Source: Candidatus Bathyarchaeota archaeon (GTDB lineage: Archaea; Thermoproteota; CALKCG01; B24). From it: a stretch of 64,000 bases of DNA. Below the pieces are notes generated by a model. The model worked only from the letters and a program-made list of their open reading frames with translations. It did no database searches and was not told the DNA's origin. The DNA lies in assembly GCA_018396755.1 (NCBI GenBank), contig JAGTQM010000007.1, positions 1-64,000 of the forward strand. The letters run 5' to 3'. This document shows, in pieces, positions 50,593-58,870 of the stretch. Numbering within the stretch: position 1 is the first letter of the stretch; the number at the start of each line of letters is the position of its first letter. Position numbers and translations under genes: made by a program.

Positions 50593-51039
50593 TTGGCAAA
50601 CGTATTTGAATCCTGCTTCAAGCAGAACAAAAGAAATTTACACAGGTTAATGGATACATTTACTAGTATGTCAGAAGAAAAAGAATGGTACACAACAGGT
50701 GAAGCTGCTAAAATTCTTGGTGTTAGTTTTAGAACGGTAAAACGTTGGATATATTCAGGAAAAATAAGTGTAACAAAAACTGTGGGAGGTCATCATAGAG
50801 TATCGAGAGAGGTAGTAGACCGTTTACGATCTGAAGTTGAGGACCAATTCGCAATCGATGTAATCACACTAATTAATGAAAAGAAAATCGTTTATTTTCG
50901 TGAAGTTCAGCTGAATTTGGAACATAAGTACAGACATTATGAAACTCGTGATAAACTTGAATGGCTTGTTAGGCAAAAGAAAATTAATACTATCTATGAG
51001 TTTAACCGTAGATGGTACTTCCCTGTGAGTGCTACGTGA
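50593..51039 (+). CDS. MerR-like HTH protein with C-terminal helical/winged extension
   Basis: WYTTGEAAKILGVSFRTVKRWIYSGKISVTKTVGGHHRVSREVVDRL. Confidence 0.75.
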   Translation: MANVFESCFKQNKRNLHRLMDTFTSMSEEKEWYTTGEAAKILGVSFRTVKRWIYSGKISVTKTVGGHHRVSREVVDRLRSEVEDQFAIDVITLINEKKIVYFREVQLNLEHKYRHYETRDKLEWLVRQKKINTIYEFNRRWYFPVSAT

Positions 51040-51054
51040 GAAGACGTTAAAGGT

Positions 51055-51625
51055 ATGACAGAGAATAAGCTTAGTTTGATAGAAGTTTTTGAAAATTACG
51101 AAAGGAAATTTGAAAGAGATGGAATAAGATATCAAGATTATTCTGAATATATAGTTGAACAAGCCATGATTAGAGCTGGATATACTGTCGTTGCTAAAGA
51201 TAGCTACTACTTTAACGGTATAGCTTGTGTTCTTCAAACGGGTCCAGGAAGACCTCCAGACCTTGATTTTATCGCTAAGTTACCTAATGGAAATTATGCC
51301 GGGATTCAAGTTAAAAATAGAATATCCTAAACAAAATGATATTAACACTTTTATCGAGCTTTGCAGGGTGTTACATCTAAGACCCATACTGGTTACTAGA
51401 CAAGCCCACCTTATGACTTTTGACGTTATTAGGAGGCTTAATGGATGGGTAGTCGTCTTTAAGGAAAGTCTTCTAAAACCCGGTTTTCCTAGGGAGAAGC
51501 TTGAAGCCTTAAGACAAATGGGGATTCCTGTAACAGTTTATAGATGGCCTCCTGACTTCCTTATCAAAGCTCTCATGGATGCTGCTAAGGCTATGTCCAA
51601 AACTATGACAAACTCACAGCAGTAG
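51055..51625 (+). pseudogene. PD-(D/E)XK nuclease-like protein split by a frameshift at an A5 run
   Basis: YIVEQAMIRAGYTVV...RPPDLDFIAKLPNGNYAGIQVKNR then, in another frame, IEYPKQNDINTFIELCRVLHLRPILVTRQAH. Confidence 0.6.
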
Positions 51626-51892
51626 AATTTAATAAAAAATTATCCTTATTTCTTCGACTAAGTAAGTCTATATTAATGATAAATTCAATCTTGTCTGTTC
51701 TCTTTTTCTAATTTTCTCAAGTATTTTTATGAGAGAGAAATGTTGCTGAAGAAAGAAATGTAAGTTTATTTTTTCTACTTATTTAATAATCACAAGTTTC
51801 ATATTTTTATTTATGGTTGAGGTTCAGAGTTGGGTTTGAGATAAAACTCTAAGAGGTTCTAGTAGTGTTAATGAAGTAGGTTTTACGTTAAA

Positions 51893-52732
51893 TTACGTAG
51901 ATGCTGCGACGCTTACAAGTATTAAAACAGCTCCTAAAGCCTCTACCAGATTGAGTGTTTCTTGGAGTATGAAAAATGTGAATATCGATGCGAAAACCGG
52001 TTCAAGTAGAAGTATTAGACCTGTGAACTCCGGTGGGACTACTTTCTGAGCCCAGGCTTGAATGTAGAAGGCGAAGGCCGTAGCAATAACACCCGTGTAC
52101 ATTACCGCTACTAGTATGTTATTCTCTGGTCTTATCCAATTTTCACCGATGGATAGGGAGAATAATGCTGAAAGTGTTAAAACTGAAATAGATTCAGAGT
52201 ATGCGAGTACCAACGCGTCCGACTCCTCAGATACTCTACCTACTAAGAGTATTTGTAATGCCCATAGAAAAGCACATATAAATGTCAGCAAGTCGCCGAT
52301 TGAAATAGAGGTTACCCTATAGGCTTCCGTTAATAAAACCAACCCCACCATGCCTAAGGCTATGCTGAAAATAGCCTTTAAACTAGGCTTTTTACGGAAA
52401 AGTAGGAAGCTCAGTAGAGGAATAAGCGGAGTATTTAGACTCGTTATGAAAGCCGAGTTTATGGCACTCGTATACCTTATTCCGAAGACTTGAAATAGGA
52501 AACCTAAGAAGACTACAACTCCAAGTCCTAAACCCTTCAGATTAGGATATGGCTTTCTCCTCGCTAGTAGTAGAATCGGTATGAGTATTAGCAAGGCTAC
52601 TGTAAACCTTAAGAATAGGAAGAAGAAAACATCTAAACTCGATACGGCAATCTTCATAGCTGGAAAAGTTCCACCCCATGAGGCTGCAAGTAAGATTAAG
52701 GCAAGTCTTCCCTTTAACTCTCTCCTCTTCAG
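51893..52732 (-). CDS. EamA/DMT-family transporter; apparent CTG start at 52732
   Basis: Extended N-terminus LKRRELKGRLALILLAASWGGTFPAMKIAVSSLD is typical of the family; GGAGGT 6 nt upstream of CTG. Confidence 0.85.
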   Translation of the reverse strand: MKRRELKGRLALILLAASWGGTFPAMKIAVSSLDVFFFLFLRFTVALLILIPILLLARRKPYPNLKGLGLGVVVFLGFLFQVFGIRYTSAINSAFITSLNTPLIPLLSFLLFRKKPSLKAIFSIALGMVGLVLLTEAYRVTSISIGDLLTFICAFLWALQILLVGRVSEESDALVLAYSESISVLTLSALFSLSIGENWIRPENNILVAVMYTGVIATAFAFYIQAWAQKVVPPEFTGLILLLEPVFASIFTFFILQETLNLVEALGAVLILVSVAAST

Positions 52733-52966
52733 CGGGTAACCTCCTACTTCACGGCGGATTAAAACCTTTTCAATACTAATTGAGCCCTATTATAAACTTT
52801 AACACGTAGGATGTGGTATTAGGAAACCTTTGTGGAATCTTTTAGGTTATGAATGATGGTTCATGTTGCTGAAAACCATTTCAAATAAATACTATGACAC
52901 TTCCATCATGTGAAACCTAAAATTATAATTTTAAGTACCGTGAAAAATTATTCTGGGTGGGAATAG

Positions 52967-54223
52967 GTGGATAAGCTTAAAGTAGGGTTTATAGGTTCTG
53001 GTTTCGCCACCAGATTCCACATATTGGGTTGGGTGGGCGTTAGAAACGCCGAAATCACAGCCATATACAATATCAGGGAAAGAAGCGCCCGTGAACTTGC
53101 ATCTTTAGCTGAAAGCCTTGGCGTAGGTAAACCAAAAGTCTATACGGATATTTTTGAAATGCTTTCCAGTAAGTCTGTGGATGCGGTTTGGATAGCCAAT
53201 CCAAATTTCGCAAGGTTAGATGTTGTTAAATCAATAGTTGAAGAAGTTAAACAAGGTAAAAGCGATTTAATAGGTGTCTGCTGTGAAAAACCCTTAGCTA
53301 GAAACATGGACGAAGCTGAAGCCCTTATTAAATTAATTGAAGATGTAGATCTCCTTCATGGATATCTTGAAAATCAGGTTTTCATGCCTTCCGTGGTTAA
53401 AGGTAAAGATATACTGTGGAAATATGGTGCCAAGTATACGAAGAGACCTTATTTAGCTAGAGCTGCTGAAGAGCATGGTGGGCCACATTCATCTTGGTTC
53501 TGGAATGCTAGACTTTCCGGTGGAGGAGTTATGCTAGATATGATGTGCCATAGCTTAGAAGCAGCTAGATTTCTACTGAGCAATCCCGAGGAGTCTAAAA
53601 GCTCCTTAAAACCTAAAACAGTTTACGCTGAAATAGCTTCACTCAAATGGACTCAGGAGCCCTACAACTCGATGCTTAGAAGCAGATTTAAAGGGGAAGT
53701 AGATTACTCAAAAGAACCTGCTGAAGACTACGCTTTAGCAGTTGTAACCTACGAGGCGGAAGACGGTAGTCTAATAATATCGGAGACAAGAACCTCTTGG
53801 AGCTTCACCGGACCAGCTCTTAGATTAAGCTTCGAGGTCTTAGGCCCAGAATACTCCATGACCATTAACACTTTGCAGCCTGAACTTTTCACATTTTTCA
53901 GCCGAAACGTGAAAATACCGCCTACTGAAGAATTTGTCGAGAAGCAGGTTGCTGAGCAGGGGTTAATTCCGACGATTCCCAACGAGGCTTTCACATACGG
54001 ATATATGGATGAGGACCGTTACATGGTAGACTGCTTTATCAACGGAAGAAAACCTAGGGAAGACTGGACAGACGGACTATTGATAGTTCAATTGATGATG
54101 GCGTGCTATATGTCTGCGGAGCAAGGTAAAAAATTGAAGTTTAACCCTGAAGTTCTCAGAGGATTCATACCAGCTGTAGCAAAAGGGCTTTGGAAACCTA
54201 AGACTATAGCTGAGGCTCCGTAA
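52967..54223 (+). CDS. Gfo/Idh/MocA-family oxidoreductase
   Basis: KVGFIGSGFATRFHILGWVG, GVCCEKPLARNMDEAEALI. Confidence 0.9.
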   Translation: MDKLKVGFIGSGFATRFHILGWVGVRNAEITAIYNIRERSARELASLAESLGVGKPKVYTDIFEMLSSKSVDAVWIANPNFARLDVVKSIVEEVKQGKSDLIGVCCEKPLARNMDEAEALIKLIEDVDLLHGYLENQVFMPSVVKGKDILWKYGAKYTKRPYLARAAEEHGGPHSSWFWNARLSGGGVMLDMMCHSLEAARFLLSNPEESKSSLKPKTVYAEIASLKWTQEPYNSMLRSRFKGEVDYSKEPAEDYALAVVTYEAEDGSLIISETRTSWSFTGPALRLSFEVLGPEYSMTINTLQPELFTFFSRNVKIPPTEEFVEKQVAEQGLIPTIPNEAFTYGYMDEDRYMVDCFINGRKPREDWTDGLLIVQLMMACYMSAEQGKKLKFNPEVLRGFIPAVAKGLWKPKTIAEAP

Positions 54224-54404
54224 TTTCTTCAATGGAAATTATTTCTATTCCAGTTCTTTTCAACTTATGACGGCTCCCAAACTCAGAGTATATCTTTTCA
54301 ACAGCATGCTCCGGCTTTAAGGCTCTAACCTCTTTAACAAACCTCGATTTTTGAAAACCCATAGGCAATCTTCCTATTATGCGGAAGACTTTAATTTCAC
54401 CCAT
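54204..54404 (-). CDS. rplX: 50S ribosomal protein LX (L18Ae/L20a)
   Basis: EIKVFRIIGRLPMGFQKSRFVKEVRALKPEHAVEKIYSEFGSRHKLKRTGIEIISIEEI. Confidence 0.92.
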   Translation of the reverse strand: MGEIKVFRIIGRLPMGFQKSRFVKEVRALKPEHAVEKIYSEFGSRHKLKRTGIEIISIEEITEPQL

Positions 54405-54773
54405 GGAGACACCCCGTTGTTTAAATGTTATGCAACACTATACTGTAGATGCTGGAAAAACTAAATATACCAACGTTAGTTTAAAGTTTTCTATCTACCG
54501 TGTAAGAGTCTCAACGCTGGGAGAAAGGGAGAGTATAGGGGCTACGCAGATTTAAAGTACAACTATTAAAATGAAAAGCATTTACTTATAGCCATAACAT
54601 TATATCGTGGCGATGTCTCCCGCAAACCCCCATTTTTCCTCGCTAGCCTTTTTTTATCATCAAAATCCCTCCTTTTTTGTAAAGGAGCCTTTGAGGTACT
54701 TCTATGGTAGGGTTCAGCGGTTTAAAAACACCGAATACTTCATTTTAATTAAACAAGGAAAAGATTTAAAACT

Positions 54774-54800
54774 TCAAGCCGCGGCTGAGCCGCGGCTTGA
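54774..54800. repeat. Perfect GC-rich inverted repeat (13-bp arms, 1-nt centre)
   Basis: tcaagccgcggct-g-agccgcggcttga. Confidence 0.9.
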
Positions 54801-55693
54801 CGTACAAGTTTTATATTCATCCAAGCGCGGTGCTTCAAAACGGTAAATGGATCTGCGTAAGGTGCGGCGCCGAGTTGCCTGATAACACGTTTAAAACGTC
54901 GTTTCCATGCAGTATAAGCGTCTCAACACCGTTCGATGAACGGGTTTCCGTCGATGTTTGGAACTGCAGAGTAAGGGTGGTCGTTCACGGCGTCCATATA
55001 GCCGATTTCTGCAACGCCCAGGAGCGTAAAAAGCTTGACAGGCTTGACTACATCGTTGTGAATAGATTCCCTGGTGCAGAACAAATATTCTCCAATAGGG
55101 CCCAAGCCGAAAGAACGCTTCATAATATCTCCAGATGGAAAGAAATTGTCAATTTAAAGAAAGCCAATTTGGTGTTATCCAGACGTTTTGACTTGTCAGC
55201 AAGAGGGACTAAACATTTGGCGTTTTATTCTACAACGCCCATTTTTGGAGTTGACATGTGGAGTATAACAGGCTTTAGTGATGAAGATGCAAAAATTTTC
55301 GCTTTATGGTTCAATAGCACCTTAAATCTACTTCAAATGATAATTCACAGAACCGAAACGCGAGGAGCTTGGATGAAATTGCACGAGTACCAAATTAGAG
55401 ATTCAATGATGCTTAACCTTAAGGAGCTGACTTCTGAGCAGAGGAGATATTTGCTTGATTTGTTTGACAAACTGAAAAAGCAAGAATTTCCAAGTATTTT
55501 TGAGCAATTAAAAAGCAAGTTTCCACTAAGAGTAGAGATTGATAAGGCTATACTCAGAGTGCTTGGTTTCGGTGATGATGAGATTAATCGCACTCTCGAC
55601 TATCTTTATCCTGCCTTAGCCAATGAGATCGAACAACTTAAAAGGCTTATGGAAGGTTGGTTTGATCGAAACAGATATAAAATTTGCGAATGA
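54797..55693 (+). CDS. Protein resembling the C-terminal specificity region of a TaqI/Eco57I-like restriction-modification enzyme, probably truncated
   Basis: DYIVVNRFPGAEQIFSNRAQAERTLHNISRW ... IFALWFNSTLNLLQMIIHRTETRGAWMKLHEYQIRDSMML; no methyltransferase motifs. Confidence 0.5.
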   Translation: MTYKFYIHPSAVLQNGKWICVRCGAELPDNTFKTSFPCSISVSTPFDERVSVDVWNCRVRVVVHGVHIADFCNAQERKKLDRLDYIVVNRFPGAEQIFSNRAQAERTLHNISRWKEIVNLKKANLVLSRRFDLSARGTKHLAFYSTTPIFGVDMWSITGFSDEDAKIFALWFNSTLNLLQMIIHRTETRGAWMKLHEYQIRDSMMLNLKELTSEQRRYLLDLFDKLKKQEFPSIFEQLKSKFPLRVEIDKAILRVLGFGDDEINRTLDYLYPALANEIEQLKRLMEGWFDRNRYKICE

Positions 55694-56553
55694 AGACTAT
55701 AATGGTGTTAAATTTGTCGAGATGGTGGGTTGCTGTAGGTCCGCAAGAGAATTGGCAGACGGCATTTGAGAATGGAAACATTTGGGGGGTGCGGGCAACT
55801 CCAAAGCTTAAGGCTTTTTGGGAGAAGCTCTCTAAAGGCGATGGATTGCTTTTTTACGTGACATCTCCAGTTGGAGGCATAATTGGATACGGGGTAATTC
55901 AGACAAAGTTTAGGCAGGATAAGCCTCTCTGGCCTCAGGAAGTTAAGGAAGGTAGGATTATGTGGCCTTTCCGTTTTGAGTTTGACGTTTCCTATTGTTT
56001 GCCACAAGATAGGTGGAGAAGCGATAAAGTGGTTTTTAAAAAGCTTATCCCTCGGGGTTTTCAGCCAATAAGTGGAGAATTGGCAAATCAAGTAATCCAG
56101 AAACTGTATCCCCAAGCAAAGGTTGCAGAAGCAGAAAAAGCAAGACCCGTTGAAAAAGAGGCTTCCCTTCACGAGGAGGTTAAGGAGAAGCTTCTTGAAA
56201 TTGGGCGCCTTCAGAAAATGGTTTCTGAAAGTGAGTATGATATGGATGGGGGAAAGTTGGATGTTGTCTGGAGAAGGGTTAAAAAGGGCTTCCCCACATA
56301 CGTTTTTGAGATCCAAGTTGGCGGAGATCTATACCACGCCATAGGTAAGCTCAAACATGCCCATGACCTCTGGAACAGTAACATATTTCTCATCACTACG
56401 AAAAATGAAGTCGCCAAAGCCCAAGAGCTCCTATCAGGTACATTCCATGAAATAGAGAGAAAAATCCGAGTAATTGAAATCGAAAAAATAAACGAGTTAT
56501 TCAAACTCAAGAAGGCTTACAAAGATTTCGAATATCAGCTTGGCATTTCATAA
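55684..56553 (+). CDS. EVE-like domain fused to PD-(D/E)XK-like nuclease domain
   Basis: N-term WWVAVGPQENWQTAFENGNIWGVRATPKLKAFWEKLSKGDGLLFYVT...GIIGYGVI (EVE/PUA-like); C-term YDMDGGKLDVVWRRVKKGFPTYVFEIQVGG (D...ExQ). Confidence 0.65.
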   Translation: MRMKTIMVLNLSRWWVAVGPQENWQTAFENGNIWGVRATPKLKAFWEKLSKGDGLLFYVTSPVGGIIGYGVIQTKFRQDKPLWPQEVKEGRIMWPFRFEFDVSYCLPQDRWRSDKVVFKKLIPRGFQPISGELANQVIQKLYPQAKVAEAEKARPVEKEASLHEEVKEKLLEIGRLQKMVSESEYDMDGGKLDVVWRRVKKGFPTYVFEIQVGGDLYHAIGKLKHAHDLWNSNIFLITTKNEVAKAQELLSGTFHEIERKIRVIEIEKINELFKLKKAYKDFEYQLGIS

Positions 56554-56816
56554 CAGATTCATCAACCTTCTAAACTATAAACTGTAGCAACACAGAATTT
56601 ACCTTCGATCTAAACAAATTCTGTAATGGCCGCCTCCCTTTTCTTACGTTTCCTTTTTAGCCATGCTTTTATGAACTCTTCTATTTCCCTGCGATTGTAT
56701 GGATCTTTCCACGCGGTTTCGAGGACTTGGCACTCGTTTGTTGCACCTATTAGCCCGAAGTAAGCTGTTAGCTCAACGGTATAATACTTTTCAGAAAACG
56801 TAAGTAAAGCATTCAC

Positions 56817-57500
56817 TTACAGTGAGAAGCATTTACTTATAGCCATAAGTTCGCTACCTGAAGTCCCTCTTCCGACGACTCCGCCCTTTTGATTTACGAC
56901 TAAACCCAGTTTCACATAAGGTAGTCCATTTATCACGGTTCCAGTATGAACTGGAACATTTAAAAAGTCCTCTATCAGGAGGGCTTCATCCCGTCTTATT
57001 TTTGGATGAGCGTAAACAGCCTTATTTGAAGCTACTGCTGAAGAGCCAACGTATGGTAGATCAGCTATAGTTGAACGTTTAACTTTAACATTTAAAACCT
57101 CTTCAACAATATGTATTATATCCTCAGGTATTTGAGGGTCGACTATTGCGGCTTTGTCATTCGTCAAAATCCTATTACCTAGAGATATGAAGGTTTGTAT
57201 GGAAACAGCTTTAACACCAAGTCTTTCACGGATCAGGTCAACTTCATGCTCACAACCGTAGGGTAGTAGTACTCCGTTAGAGTTTGCTACCGATAAAGCA
57301 CCCAGGAGCTTAGACCCTCTAATCCGTAGACTTAAAACCTTATCCACTTTAAAGCATCTTCTAAGAAACTCCATCTTATTTTCACTTATACCGCTTGGAA
57401 CAAGCAGAAAATCATCCGTGGCTATTATAAAGAGACCTATGTTTGGATTGCCTAAATACTGGAAGTATTGAAGGGACACACAACTATTTTTGAAGATCAA
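56817..57500 (-). CDS. eif6: Translation initiation factor 6
   Basis: GNPNIGLFIIATDDFLLVPSGIS ... VVNQKGGVVGRGTSGSELMAI. Confidence 0.93.
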   Translation of the reverse strand: MIFKNSCVSLQYFQYLGNPNIGLFIIATDDFLLVPSGISENKMEFLRRCFKVDKVLSLRIRGSKLLGALSVANSNGVLLPYGCEHEVDLIRERLGVKAVSIQTFISLGNRILTNDKAAIVDPQIPEDIIHIVEEVLNVKVKRSTIADLPYVGSSAVASNKAVYAHPKIRRDEALLIEDFLNVPVHTGTVINGLPYVKLGLVVNQKGGVVGRGTSGSELMAISKCFSL

Positions 57501-57559
57501 TTATTAAAACGTTAAATCTACGTTTATGGAAAATGGGAAGACGTATTTACATATCAGAT

Positions 57560-57835
57560 TTAGCCGACTAATTTGAGAATATAGTTATCTTCTTCTTTCT
57601 CAACTTTAACCTTGACCATTCTAGGTGGTTTTTTCAAACCTCTAGACCATATTAACACGTTTAAGCTTTCATCGATCTTTATATTATCTATGCTTGTCTT
57701 AAGATGTCTAGCAGCCTGCTCCTTGATAAACCTTACAGCTTTAGGAGTCCGAGCATACCCTGAATAGTCCCAGATCCTCCTAAGATTTATGGAAATTATC
57801 TTTTCTTCAGAAGAAGATCCACTCAAACTGCGCAC
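57560..57835 (-). CDS. rpl31e: 50S ribosomal protein L31e (start may be TTG near 57826)
   Basis: ISINLRRIWDYSGYARTPKAVRFIKEQAARHLKTS. Confidence 0.94.
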   Translation of the reverse strand: MRSLSGSSSEEKIISINLRRIWDYSGYARTPKAVRFIKEQAARHLKTSIDNIKIDESLNVLIWSRGLKKPPRMVKVKVEKEEDNYILKLVG

Positions 57836-57840
57836 CTCCG

Positions 57841-57996
57841 TTAAAGCTTAAGTTTAACCACCCTCCAATTCCTTCGCTTAGGGCTCGTACGAACCCTACC
57901 TTTAGTTTTAAGGTAAACCCACGGGGGGACTGGCCTGTTCTGCTTTAGAGCTTTAGCAAGTCTTCTCTTTTTACCAGCAGGCTTATGGGCTGCCAA
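57841..57996 (-). CDS. rpl39e: 50S ribosomal protein L39e
   Basis: [54 protein letters not shown] start; below the track length cutoff. Confidence 0.95.
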   Translation of the reverse strand: MAAHKPAGKKRRLAKALKQNRPVPPWVYLKTKGRVRTSPKRRNWRVVKLKL

Positions 57997-57998
57997 CT

Positions 57999-58334
57999 TT
58001 AAATCCTCCTGATTCTTATCTCCCTCCTCTGAGAACCTTGAAGTCTAATTAATATACGTTTAAGTATTTCGTCTGTTATAGGTGGTTCTATACGTCCAGA
58101 TTGAACCGCCTGTATAAGCTCATTTTCCAATTTTTCAACAAAATCAGGTTTAACTATTTTAAGATTTGATAGCCTCTGTCTAGCATCAGGGGTGAGTATA
58201 ACTCTCAGCATGGCTTGTTTTTCAGCTTCATACTTCTCCTTAGCTTCAGCAACCCTACGCTCCTCTTCAAGCCTCTTCTGAAGCTCTAAAAGTTTTCTAC
58301 GTTTAAGTTCTTCAAGCTCAAGGTCTTCAGCCAC
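57999..58334 (-). CDS. PDCD5-family DNA-binding protein
   Basis: [52 protein letters not shown]. Confidence 0.93.
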   Translation of the reverse strand: MAEDLELEELKRRKLLELQKRLEEERRVAEAKEKYEAEKQAMLRVILTPDARQRLSNLKIVKPDFVEKLENELIQAVQSGRIEPPITDEILKRILIRLQGSQRREIRIRRI

Positions 58335-58348
58335 TATTTTCCACCCCC

Positions 58349-58798
58349 TTAAGCTGAGGAGGCTACACTACTTCTATACTTCTTCAGCACGTCTGCCGCT
58401 AGAGAGTCGAGAAAACTTACACCTTTAGATGTAAGAATCCTTCCCCTCCTATCAACCTTATGAATTAAACCAGATTTTTCAAGCTGTTGCAGAATCTTCC
58501 TTATATGGTTACGACCAGCTTTCCTAAAATGGGGAGGTTTACGCTTCCCCCTCTTTCTACCGCCATATTCCGTAGCAAGTCGAGAAACCCCTAGAGGACC
58601 TTTAACATATAGTTTACGTAGGATGGAGGCTGCTCTAACATACCACCAGTCTAGATCTACGGGGATCCTCTCTTTAAAGCAACCTGTTTTAACAAACATG
58701 ACCCACATTGGAGGGGTTATATCAGGGAAGTTTTCTTTAAGTTCCTCAGCTAGTCTTTTAATCAATACGTCAGCTGGTACATCGTAAACCGTTACCAA
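58349..58798 (-). CDS. rps19e: 30S ribosomal protein S19e
   Basis: VYDVPADVLIKRLAEELKE ... WWYVRAASILRKLYVKGPLGVSRLATEYGGRKRG. Confidence 0.95.
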   Translation of the reverse strand: MVTVYDVPADVLIKRLAEELKENFPDITPPMWVMFVKTGCFKERIPVDLDWWYVRAASILRKLYVKGPLGVSRLATEYGGRKRGKRKPPHFRKAGRNHIRKILQQLEKSGLIHKVDRRGRILTSKGVSFLDSLAADVLKKYRSSVASSA

Positions 58799-58870
58799 CC
58801 ATCACACCTCTAATTAAAGCTAGATTAAACTACTGTTTTTCAGGAAGAAGAGATAATCACATGGTTTAAT

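Larger units (their letters stand above)
54576..56848. mobile_element. Putative inserted cassette flanked by direct repeats that duplicate the 3' end of eIF6
   Basis: 22-bp identical repeat aagcatttacttatagccataa at 54576-54597 and 56827-56848; the latter encodes the last codons of eIF6. Two accessory genes between. Confidence 0.6.

Noticed and set aside
54607-54846. 79-aa ORF at the left end of the eIF6 cassette
   Set aside because: Low-complexity and crossing the palindrome; no homology pattern, so not called as a gene.
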